A stretch of DNA of 5,693 nt, from NCBI GenBank assembly GCA_003446545.1, contig DMAO01000047.1:1-5693 (forward strand), given 5' to 3'. Both the position numbers and the translations under genes were made by a program. This DNA is from Sphaerochaeta sp. (GTDB taxonomy: Bacteria > Spirochaetota > Spirochaetia > Sphaerochaetales > Sphaerochaetaceae). Positions 1 to 5,693 of this stretch are shown piece by piece. The notes under the pieces are model-generated. The model was not told where the DNA came from. It saw only the letters and a list, made by a program, of their open reading frames with translations, and ran no database searches. The number at the start of each line of letters is the position of its first letter. Positions within the stretch are counted from its first letter, which is position 1.

Positions 1-566
1 TGCCTTTCAAGAACATCAGTGAGTTTGTATCGTATGCAAAAGCAAACCCCAACAGTGTTGAATTTGGTATGATGACAGGTGGCTATCCTCACCTGATAGG
101 TATTGTCCTTGAGGAAGTTGCCGGCATCGACCTCAATCTGGTTGACGTCGGTGGCAATGCTGCAAAGACTGTTGCCCTGAAAGGACGAAAGACCCAGGTC
201 ATCAACACACAGTATGGCCTGACCCAGGATTACTTCAAGTCTGGTGACTTTGTGGTGCTCGGACAGACTGCCAAGGAACGAAACCCTCTCTTCCCCGATG
301 TCCCCACCACCACAGAACAGGGCTTGCCACTTGAATTCAACAAGTTCTTCTTCTATGCAATGCCCAAGGGCACTCCCAAAGCGATCGTTGACAAGTTCTC
401 AGCAGCAATGAAGCGTGTAGTTGAAAACCCCGCCTACCAGGCAGAAGCTGCCAAGTATTTCGTGACACCTACCTATATGAACCCTGAAGTTGCCACCAGG
501 CATGCCGAGGATACATACACGTATTTTGCACAGTACCAGGACCTGTTGAGAGGAACTGCGAAATAA
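1..566 (+). CDS. TTT-family (TctC/Bug) substrate-binding protein, 5'-truncated by window edge
   Basis: Extracytoplasmic solute-binding subunit of a tripartite tricarboxylate transporter; it binds a carboxylate outside the membrane and delivers it to TctAB. The reading frame is open from base 3, so 187 C-terminal codons are present; the family is usually about 320 residues including signal peptide, so the signal peptide and first lobe lie outside the window. Seen: an opening stretch PFKNISEFVSYAKANP, typical of Bug proteins (usually P-F/Y-x-[TS]-x-x-[ED]-[FL]-V-x-[YA]-A-K-A-N-P), then a VDVGGNAAKTVALKG segment, then PDVPTTTEQG (nt 294-323), the common PDVPT-x-x-E-x-G block, followed by FYAMPKGTPKAIVDKF. 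The first internal ATG (nt 69) is not the start, since family-like sequence continues upstream of it. The substrate cannot be read from this: these proteins bind many di- and tricarboxylates and sugar acids. It is followed by the tctB- and tctA-like genes, which makes the assignment firm. Confidence 0.93.
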   Translation, partial: PFKNISEFVSYAKANPNSVEFGMMTGGYPHLIGIVLEEVAGIDLNLVDVGGNAAKTVALKGRKTQVINTQYGLTQDYFKSGDFVVLGQTAKERNPLFPDVPTTTEQGLPLEFNKFFFYAMPKGTPKAIVDKFSAAMKRVVENPAYQAEAAKYFVTPTYMNPEVATRHAEDTYTYFAQYQDLLRGTAK

Positions 567-584
567 CTCTCAAGCACATCAGAG

Positions 585-626
585 ACGTTGCAAGGTGTGG
601 TTCCCATGCCTTGCAACGTTCTTTCT
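585..626 (+). terminator. Hairpin with U-rich tail between tctC- and tctB-like genes (partial terminator or mRNA-stabilising stem)
   Basis: Bases 585-595 (acgttgcaagg) and 609-619 (ccttgcaacgt) are perfect inverted repeats. Pairing continues inward through two G-U pairs (596-608, 597-607) and three Watson-Crick pairs to a 3-nt loop at 601-603, giving a 16-bp stem, 8 of the pairs G-C. It is followed by ttctttct (619-626), six T in eight. It starts 18 nt after the tctC-like stop and ends just before the tctB Shine-Dalgarno. This is the shape of an intrinsic terminator, though the U-tract is interrupted. Because the downstream genes show no other obvious promoter, it is more likely a leaky terminator or 3' stabiliser that leaves more binding-protein mRNA than membrane-subunit mRNA. 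That role is inference. Confidence 0.72.
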
Positions 627-632
627 AGAGGA
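627..632 (+). promoter_or_regulatory. Ribosome binding site for tctB-like gene
   Basis: The sequence agagga lies 7 nt before ATG 640. It decides the start: the same frame is open back to a GTG at 595, but that codon sits inside the hairpin stem and has no purine-rich site before it. Confidence 0.75.
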
Positions 633-639
633 AGAGACC

Positions 640-1116
640 ATGAACAAAAAAAACGTTGGGTTAGGTATATTCGTCATAGTACTTGGCATTGCGATGTATC
701 TGGCCAGTTTCGGGATCAAGGACTTTGCTGCCGTTGGGGTTGGGGCTACCTTTTTCCCCCGTCTTGCAAGCGTAGGGTTTGTGATATTGGGGACTTTGCT
801 CATCGGCCAAGTCCTGAGACAGAGCAAACCTGTTGCCAATGCAAATCCATCATCAGAAGCCACGATCCCAAGAAAAAACACGTATTCAGTCATATTGTCC
901 CTGTGCCTTCTGATAGTTTTCCTGGCACTGTTGGAGACCCTTGGATATGTAATCTGTTCGGCCTTGTACATCTTTTTCCAGATTCTTATCCTCACCCCTG
1001 AGAAGAAGAAAAAATACCTGCTCTATGGGACCATATCTGCTCTCAGCTCGTTGTCGACGTACCTGCTGTTTGCCCGTGTGTTTCAAGTCATGATCCCAAA
1101 CGGAATTTTGGGATAA
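640..1116 (+). CDS. tctB: TTT-family small membrane subunit (TctB-like)
   Basis: Small integral-membrane subunit of the tripartite tricarboxylate transporter, partner of TctA in the cytoplasmic membrane. The protein is 158 residues, within the usual 140-180. Seen: hydrophobic segments at about 7-25, 42-60, 83-98, 100-118 and 127-148 (the third and fourth nearly continuous), consistent with the four to five helices of the family; the GATFFPRL block (35-42), matching the family's G-x-x-FFP-R signature after the first helix; a polar loop at 61-81; an LGY motif at 101-103; and a C-terminal M-I-P-N-G-I-L-G ending like the usual L-P-x-G-x-L. Sequence conservation in this family is low, so size, topology, FFPR and position between tctC and tctA carry the call. 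Codons 3-5 contain a run of eight A (646-653). The tctA-like gene begins 21 nt downstream. Confidence in the family is high; the substrate is unknown. Confidence 0.92.
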   Translation: MNKKNVGLGIFVIVLGIAMYLASFGIKDFAAVGVGATFFPRLASVGFVILGTLLIGQVLRQSKPVANANPSSEATIPRKNTYSVILSLCLLIVFLALLETLGYVICSALYIFFQILILTPEKKKKYLLYGTISALSSLSTYLLFARVFQVMIPNGILG

Positions 1117-1122
1117 CCTACC

Positions 1123-1127
1123 GGGAG
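1123..1127 (+). promoter_or_regulatory. Ribosome binding site for tctA-like gene
   Basis: The sequence gggag lies 10 nt before ATG 1138, a slightly long spacing. A second possible site, gaagga at 1147-1152, precedes an in-frame ATG at 1156 by only 3 nt. The first start is preferred because it gives about 31 residues before the first PG motif, as in the family. Confidence 0.55.
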
Positions 1128-1137
1128 TAACCTAGCT

Positions 1138-2625
1138 ATGATAGTAGAAGGAATAATGTCCGTTTTGACGATAAAGACCATATCATTGATTTTTGGAGGA
1201 ACTGTCCTGGGTATCCTGTTTGGATCCATTCCGGGCATTACAGTGACCATGGGGGTAGCCTTGTTTCTCCCTATCACCTTCAGTATGGAACCAGTGCAGG
1301 CTCTTTCGTTGCTGATGGGTCTGTATATTGGAGGAACTTCAGGAGGTCTCATCTCAGCTGTACTGCTGAACATTCCTGGTACACCTGCCTCCATCTGTAC
1401 ATGTTTCGATGGGGCTCCCTTGGCTCAGCAAGGAAAGGCGGGAAAGGCCCTTGGGATCGGTATTGTATTTTCGTTCCTCGGAGGCATGTTCAGCCTTATT
1501 GTCCTGTTCTTTGTTTCCCCCTGGCTTGCAAGTGTCGCCCTCAATTTTGCTTCCTATGAGTATTTCTCCATCGGTATATTCAGCCTCACCCTGGTCTCCA
1601 CCATGAGCGGAAAGTCCTTTGTGAAAGGACTTATCAGTGCATTGCTTGGATTCTCCTTTACCTTCATTGGTATGGCACCCATTACAGCCTTCCCCCGATT
1701 CACCTTTGGGTTTAAGGAGTTGAATGGTGGGTTTAGTCTTCTTCCTATCCTTATAGGGCTTTTTGCTGTTTCCCAGCTCTTCGAATCTTCTGGGGAGGCG
1801 GAACAGGAGGTCAAGCCGGTCGAGTATTCCATCAAGGGTTTTGGCTTTTCTCTCAAAGAGTTTGTTTCCCAGAAATGGAATTTTCTGAGGTCTGCCGTCA
1901 TTGGAACCGGTGTAGGCATACTCCCAGGTCTTGGGGGTGCGATATGTAGCGTGGTTTCCTATGGGGTAGCGAAGAAACAATCAAAATATCCGGAAAAGTT
2001 TGGGACAGGGGTCATTGATGGGTTGGTTGCCTCTGAAACTTCCAACAATGCCTCTACAGGAGGGGCTCTTGTTCCCCTGATGACGCTGGGCATCCCAGGG
2101 GACAATACTACGGCCATCTTGCTTGCAGGATTCATGGTCCATGGTATTACCCCCGGTCCTCTGCTGTTCGAAAACAACGGAGTGTTGGTCTATGGGATTT
2201 TTACAGCCCTTGTTCTGGCAAATATCTTCATGATCATCTCAGAGTTCGGGCTAATGCGTCTCTTCGTGAAGGTCCTTACTGTGCCAAAGCATTTCCTGCT
2301 CCCCATTGTCCTGACCTTGTGTGTAATCGGTTCCTATGGGCTGAACAACAGGATGTTCGACGTCTGGACCATGCTGTTCTTCGGCATCCTTGGCTTTGGT
2401 ATGAAAAAGTTTGAGATCCCCTCCACCCCTCTTCTGTTGGGAGCCATTCTAGGACCTATTATTGAGACGGAACTCCGCCGCGGCCTGATGAGAGGTAGAG
2501 GAAGTTTCCTTCCTTTCTTCACTGAGCCAATTTCGGGGGCTATCCTTGTCATAACCATCCTCGTTATTCTCGTTTCTGCAATTCGGACGATCAGAAAGAC
2601 TAACCTAAAAAAACGTACATCATAG
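1138..2625 (+). CDS. tctA: TTT-family large membrane subunit (TctA-like)
   Basis: Large permease subunit of the tripartite tricarboxylate transporter; it forms the ion-driven translocation path in the cytoplasmic membrane. At 495 residues it has the normal family length (about 500). Seen, in order: first re-entrant-type motif GSIPGI (29-34); GLYIGGTSGG (61-70) and LNIPGTPAS (77-84), the hallmark of the first half; several strongly hydrophobic segments (about 107-137, 141-155, 164-182, 200-214); a cytosolic-looking charged loop (216-248); then the second-half repeats GILPGLGG (260-267), SETSNNASTGGALVPL (299-314), LGIPGDN (317-323) and HGITPGPLLF (335-344); and hydrophobic segments to about 480 with a basic tail. 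The paired G-x-x-PG elements reflect the known internal duplication of TctA. An alternative start at ATG 1156 would remove six residues. The stop codon overlaps the Shine-Dalgarno of the next gene, so translation is probably coupled. Confidence 0.97.
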   Translation: MIVEGIMSVLTIKTISLIFGGTVLGILFGSIPGITVTMGVALFLPITFSMEPVQALSLLMGLYIGGTSGGLISAVLLNIPGTPASICTCFDGAPLAQQGKAGKALGIGIVFSFLGGMFSLIVLFFVSPWLASVALNFASYEYFSIGIFSLTLVSTMSGKSFVKGLISALLGFSFTFIGMAPITAFPRFTFGFKELNGGFSLLPILIGLFAVSQLFESSGEAEQEVKPVEYSIKGFGFSLKEFVSQKWNFLRSAVIGTGVGILPGLGGAICSVVSYGVAKKQSKYPEKFGTGVIDGLVASETSNNASTGGALVPLMTLGIPGDNTTAILLAGFMVHGITPGPLLFENNGVLVYGIFTALVLANIFMIISEFGLMRLFVKVLTVPKHFLLPIVLTLCVIGSYGLNNRMFDVWTMLFFGILGFGMKKFEIPSTPLLLGAILGPIIETELRRGLMRGRGSFLPFFTEPISGAILVITILVILVSAIRTIRKTNLKKRTS

Positions 2626-2628
2626 GAG
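2624..2628 (+). promoter_or_regulatory. Ribosome binding site for the transketolase-like gene, overlapping the tctA stop
   Basis: The sequence aggag shares two bases with the tctA-like TAG stop (2623-2625) and lies 6 nt before ATG 2635. The overlap suggests translational coupling between the permease and the enzyme gene. Confidence 0.75.
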
Positions 2629-2634
2629 ATTCAT

Positions 2635-4968
2635 ATGGTAAGAACCGTAGTAAGTGATACAGTAGCGCTCAAGCATTGGGAAAAGACTGCCGCCCTCATA
2701 GACCAGTATATTGATATCCCTCTCAACTACCGTCAGAGCGGACACCCCGGCGGGTCACGTTCGAAAGTCCATCTGTTTCTCACCCTGTTGCTTAGCGGCT
2801 CCATGCGTTGGGATATTCGGGACAGTGACAAGCGATTTGGGGACAAGTTCATCCTTGGGTGCGGGCACACCATCCCGTTGGTATATGCTACCCTCGCTAT
2901 TCTCAACGAGGCTTTGAGGGTGAAGTATGAGGCAACCAAAGATCCTAAGTACCTGGTAAAGGATGCTGAGAATAGGGCCCTATACTGGGAAGACCTTTTG
3001 GGCTTTCGGAACCGTGGAGGTCTTTCAGGGCATGCTGAAGCCAATGGGAAGACTTCCTTCCTCAAAGCAAATACCGGCCCTTCAGGGCATGGGACCCCTT
3101 CTGCAGCAGGGCTGGCCTTCTCTCTCAAACGGGCGGGAGCAGCGGAGGTGAAGGTGTTCATTCTCGAGGGTGAGGGTGGGCTGACCCCCGGCTCTACCCA
3201 CGAGACCCTCAACACAGCTTGGGGGATGGGCTTGGACAATCTGCATTTCCTGGTAGACTGGAACGATTTCGGTATTGACGGACACAAGACCAGTGAGGTT
3301 GTCTACGGTGAGCCCAAGGATTGGTTTGCGCCCCATGGATGGAGGGTTGTAGGCACAGAACACGGTTCTGAATTTGAATCCTTGGTTGGGATGCTTGATG
3401 CCCTGACCAACGGTCTGGATGGTCACAAGAGTCCTTCAATGGGTTGGTTCAAGACGAGAAAGGGCCGTGGCTATCTCAAGTATGACGCTGCGTCCCATGG
3501 CTCCCCTCACAAGAAGAACAGTAGGGAGTACTGGACACTGCGCAAGGAGTTTGCAGATACGTATGGTGCAAAGTTTGTGAATGTGGATGGCGAGTTCCAG
3601 GAAGGGAGTGATGAGTTCAGGAAGAATCTCAAGGCTGTTGCAGAGGTCTTGCGTTCTGATGATGCTCTGGTGACCTATCTTGCTGACCGTCTGGTGGAGC
3701 TTGGCGATTCTGTTCCCACTCATATTGAAGGGTACAAGCTTGGTGCGCAGGGAAATCCCTTCAGTGACCAGAGCCTGTGGGATTATACCTCCTATCCAGA
3801 AGAGATGTGGGCAAAGCCAGGGGCCAAGGCTGCCAATCGCTCAGCGATGGGCAGATGGGGTTCCTACATCAACCATATTGGAAAGAGCAGATACGGGAGG
3901 CCGATATTTCTAGCCTCTTCAGCTGACCTGGCTGGATCGACCAATCTTGCTGGATTTGGAGAGGGCTGGGGAGACGCAGAAGGCTATGGATGGTTCGAGC
4001 GGGTCGGCACCGAAGATGGGGTCATGGCACCTACTGAGATTACAGAGTTCTCCAATGCCGGGATGCTCTCCTCTGTTGCTTCCCTGAACCTTTCTGAGAA
4101 TCCTCAAGAGGAATTCGATGGTTTTTATGGTGCGGTATCGACCTATGCCTCATTCTCCTATCTTAAATACGGCCCACTGAGGCTCTTTAGCCAGTTTTGT
4201 CAGGATGCAGACCACAAGGTAGGAAAATTCCTCTGGGTCGGAGCCCATAGCGGACCTGAGACTGCCGATGACAGCAGGACCCATTTTGGAATATTCTCAC
4301 CGGGTGTTACGCAGCTGTTCCCAAAAGGGCAGATTATCAACCTCTATCCCTGGGAGTACAACGAAGTGCCGGTTCTGCTCGGAGCCGCATTCTCTTTGAA
4401 CGTCCCCCTCATTGCGTTGCACGTGACAAGACCTGAGATTGTGGTACCGGACCGCAAGGCCTCTGTGATACCTTCTCACTTTGAGGCGGCTAAAGGGGCG
4501 TATGTGCTCAGACAGCACAAGAAAGGGCTCACTAGGGCAGGGACCATCTATATCCAGGGCACTAGTGCCGTGGCTTCGGCTGTTGCCTTGCTTCCCATCC
4601 TCGATGAGGAGCAGATCAATGTGAAGCTGGTTTGTGTCACCAGCCCAGAGCTGTTTGCACTCCAGGACAGGAGCTACAGGGAAATCGTTGTCACCCCATC
4701 TGATAGGGCTGACTCTACGTTTATCACGACACATGCCAGGCGCCTGATGAGTGAGTGGGTGTTCAATGACTTGAGCGAAGCCTACGCCCTCAGCAGTGAT
4801 CATGATGACCAATGGAGGAGTGGTGGTTCCCTTGATGAGGTCTTGGATGAGGCACATATGAATCCCCATTGGATTCTTGAGGCCATCAGGCGATTTGCCA
4901 ATGATCGTCCCAGACGGCTGGCGGAATTGAAGCAACAGATTGAATCAGCGTTAGACGCAAAGGAATAG
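2635..4968 (+). CDS. Divergent transketolase-like thiamine diphosphate enzyme (777 aa)
   Basis: Cytosolic ThDP- and divalent-metal-dependent enzyme with transketolase domain order: PP domain about 20-300, PYR domain about 398-600, C-terminal domain about 630-775. Seen: HPGG with H37; GCGHT with H78; GHAE with H133; TGPSGHG (147-153); cofactor motif GEG (179-181) with N210 30 residues later, as in transketolase; catalytic Glu candidate E471 in ITEFSN; and H538, D546 and H550, whose spacing (+8, +12) equals that of H461, D469 and H473 of E. coli TktA. By hand alignment R402, S435, H538 and R599 match the phosphate-binding residues R358, S385, H461 and R520, which suggests phosphorylated sugar substrates. 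C-terminal VTSPELFALQDRSYRE (668-683) fits the transketolase C-terminal domain. Odd points: Glu in place of Asp in GDG, P185 where E160 is expected, and over 100 residues more than the usual 620-670. A housekeeping transketolase is unlikely, given its divergence and its place in a transporter operon. Phosphoketolase and AceE motifs do not fit. Exact reaction unknown. Confidence 0.88.
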   Translation: MVRTVVSDTVALKHWEKTAALIDQYIDIPLNYRQSGHPGGSRSKVHLFLTLLLSGSMRWDIRDSDKRFGDKFILGCGHTIPLVYATLAILNEALRVKYEATKDPKYLVKDAENRALYWEDLLGFRNRGGLSGHAEANGKTSFLKANTGPSGHGTPSAAGLAFSLKRAGAAEVKVFILEGEGGLTPGSTHETLNTAWGMGLDNLHFLVDWNDFGIDGHKTSEVVYGEPKDWFAPHGWRVVGTEHGSEFESLVGMLDALTNGLDGHKSPSMGWFKTRKGRGYLKYDAASHGSPHKKNSREYWTLRKEFADTYGAKFVNVDGEFQEGSDEFRKNLKAVAEVLRSDDALVTYLADRLVELGDSVPTHIEGYKLGAQGNPFSDQSLWDYTSYPEEMWAKPGAKAANRSAMGRWGSYINHIGKSRYGRPIFLASSADLAGSTNLAGFGEGWGDAEGYGWFERVGTEDGVMAPTEITEFSNAGMLSSVASLNLSENPQEEFDGFYGAVSTYASFSYLKYGPLRLFSQFCQDADHKVGKFLWVGAHSGPETADDSRTHFGIFSPGVTQLFPKGQIINLYPWEYNEVPVLLGAAFSLNVPLIALHVTRPEIVVPDRKASVIPSHFEAAKGAYVLRQHKKGLTRAGTIYIQGTSAVASAVALLPILDEEQINVKLVCVTSPELFALQDRSYREIVVTPSDRADSTFITTHARRLMSEWVFNDLSEAYALSSDHDDQWRSGGSLDEVLDEAHMNPHWILEAIRRFANDRPRRLAELKQQIESALDAKE
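4960..4964 (+). promoter_or_regulatory. Ribosome binding site for the aldolase gene, inside the transketolase-like coding end
   Basis: The sequence aagga lies within the last codons of the preceding gene, 7 nt before ATG 4972. A second in-frame ATG at 4978 would be 13 nt away, so 4972 is preferred. Confidence 0.65.
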
Positions 4969-4971
4969 TGT

Positions 4972-5693
4972 ATGCCGATGAAAGAGTTACGTGATGGGAA
5001 GGTAGTGGTTGGAACGATGGTGCGCATGGTGCGTAACCCGGCAATAGTGCTGGTGGCTGCAAATGCAGGACTTGATTTTGTCATGTTTGATATGGAACAT
5101 GGCGCCTTTACCTTTGAGACAATTGCTGATGCAGCTTCTCTTGCCAGGGCTAAGGGGATTGAGTGTTTTGTTCGTGTCCCAGAACTGTCGAAGGGTACTG
5201 TCTCCCGGGCACTAGATTGCGGTGTAACGGGTATTATGGTACCGATGATTCGGTCTGCCAACGATGCCAGACTCCTTGCCGGATGGGCAAAGTATGCTCC
5301 AATCGGAGGGAGAGGGCTTGGTGGCAATGGGGCTCATACTGAGTATTTCGATGAAGGGGGAAACTCTTCCGCTTTCATGGAAGAGGAGAACCTCAAGGTC
5401 CTGACCATTGCACAGATTGAACTGTCTGAGGCCATTGAGGCCATTGATGAAATTGCTGCTGTTGAGGGTATCGATGCCTTGCTCATCGGGCCTGCAGACC
5501 TTTCCAATTCCTTGGGTGTCAGTGGACAATTCAACCATCCAAAGATGGATGAAGCTATCCAGAAGGTAGCTGATGCTGCCAAGAAGCATGGTAAGATCTT
5601 TGGATTCCATGCAGGTGAGGAGCTTACGCGCAAGTGGATTCCTGCAGGGCTTACCCTGAGGATGAGCCTGATGGACATCAACATGCTTCTCAA
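4972..5693 (+). CDS. HpcH/HpaI-family class II aldolase, 3'-truncated by window edge
   Basis: Cytosolic metal-dependent aldolase of the family that includes HpaI (4-hydroxy-2-oxoheptanedioate aldolase), GarL (2-dehydro-3-deoxyglucarate aldolase) and RhmA (2-keto-3-deoxyrhamnonate aldolase); these cleave 2-oxo-4-hydroxy acids to pyruvate plus an aldehyde. The 240 codons present have no stop; members are usually 250-270 residues, so only a short C-terminal piece is missing. Seen: FDMEHG with E42-H43 (HpaI H45 is the catalytic His); RVP with R68 (HpaI R70); CGVTGIMVPMI (83-93); GGRGLGG (112-118); AQIE with Q148 and E150 (HpaI Q147, metal ligand E149); GPADLSNSLG with D176 (metal ligand D175). 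All expected active-site residues are present, so it should be active. The DMEHG and GGRGLGG forms differ from the DGEHAPN and RGVG forms of HpaI/RhmA, pointing to a different substrate subgroup. It starts 3 nt after the transketolase-like stop and belongs to the same operon. Confidence 0.94.
   Translation, partial: MPMKELRDGKVVVGTMVRMVRNPAIVLVAANAGLDFVMFDMEHGAFTFETIADAASLARAKGIECFVRVPELSKGTVSRALDCGVTGIMVPMIRSANDARLLAGWAKYAPIGGRGLGGNGAHTEYFDEGGNSSAFMEEENLKVLTIAQIELSEAIEAIDEIAAVEGIDALLIGPADLSNSLGVSGQFNHPKMDEAIQKVADAAKKHGKIFGFHAGEELTRKWIPAGLTLRMSLMDINMLL

Noticed and set aside
595..639. Longer tctB-like protein starting at GTG 595
   Set aside because: The extra 15 residues are not family-like, the GTG is inside the hairpin stem, and a good Shine-Dalgarno is placed correctly for ATG 640.
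614..658. Possible alternative pairing of 614-620 (caacgtt) with 652-658 (aacgttg) as an antiterminator
   Set aside because: Only 7 bp, driven by the self-complementary AACGTT, with a 31-nt loop and far weaker than the 16-bp hairpin. Too likely by chance.
579..995. Open frames on the - strand, including 579-995, 1354-1980, 2733-3287, 4297-4935, 4800-5327 and 5212-5610
   Set aside because: Each lies antisense to a gene with clear family motifs, their translations show no recognisable family pattern, and none has a convincing separate start context. They are shadows of the coding strand.
2635..4968. Identity as phosphoketolase or as pyruvate dehydrogenase E1 (AceE), suggested by the large size
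   Set aside because: The phosphoketolase GDGEAETGP pattern and the AceE GDGEMDEPES pattern are absent. The STHE segment after the cofactor motif, the SADL-x-x-S-x-N segment and the H538/D546/H550 spacing match transketolase.
5428..5445. Tandem 9-bp repeat gaggccatt x2 in the aldolase gene
   Set aside because: It encodes EAIEAI in a helix region of the family; two short copies in an in-frame coding context need no special explanation.
1..5693. Search for tRNA or rRNA genes, insertion sequences, CRISPR arrays, attachment sites, riboswitches and internal promoters
   Set aside because: Nothing seen. The window is almost wholly coding, and the intergenic gaps after tctB are 21 nt or less, leaving no room for such elements.

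Overview
The window reads as one strand of a single operon, cut at both ends. In order on the + strand it holds the 3' part of a tripartite tricarboxylate transporter (TTT) substrate-binding protein (tctC-like), the small membrane subunit (tctB-like), the large membrane subunit (tctA-like), a long and divergent transketolase-like thiamine diphosphate enzyme, and the 5' part of an HpcH/HpaI-family aldolase that runs off the right edge. The gaps are 73, 21, 9 and 3 nt. No gene on the - strand, no RNA gene, mobile element or CRISPR array was found.

Organism: base composition looks close to 50% GC and Shine-Dalgarno sites are ordinary purine-rich ones. This is a bacterium. The gene style recalls the Sphaerochaeta group of Spirochaetota, but that is recollection and not proof. 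No marker in the window fixes the taxon.

Layout: 1-566 tctC end; 567-639 the only sizeable intergenic gap, holding a near-perfect 16-bp hairpin with a U-rich 3' tail that probably lowers read-through from the binding-protein gene into the membrane genes; 640-1116 tctB; 1138-2625 tctA; 2635-4968 transketolase-like gene; 4972-5693 aldolase, lacking its last codons.

How they may work together: the binding protein captures a carboxylate outside the cytoplasmic membrane and TctAB imports it using an ion gradient. Inside, the HpaI-type aldolase would cleave a 2-keto-3-deoxy (or 4-hydroxy-2-oxo) acid to pyruvate or a related keto acid plus an aldehyde. The transketolase-like enzyme would move a two-carbon ketol unit to or from a phosphorylated sugar or aldehyde. 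The transport and aldolase roles rest on clear family motifs. The joint pathway and its substrate are inference. The transketolase-like protein is the most interesting item: it keeps the catalytic Glu and the four residues that bind substrate phosphate in transketolase, but has GEG in place of the GDG cofactor motif and a Pro where a conserved Glu is expected.
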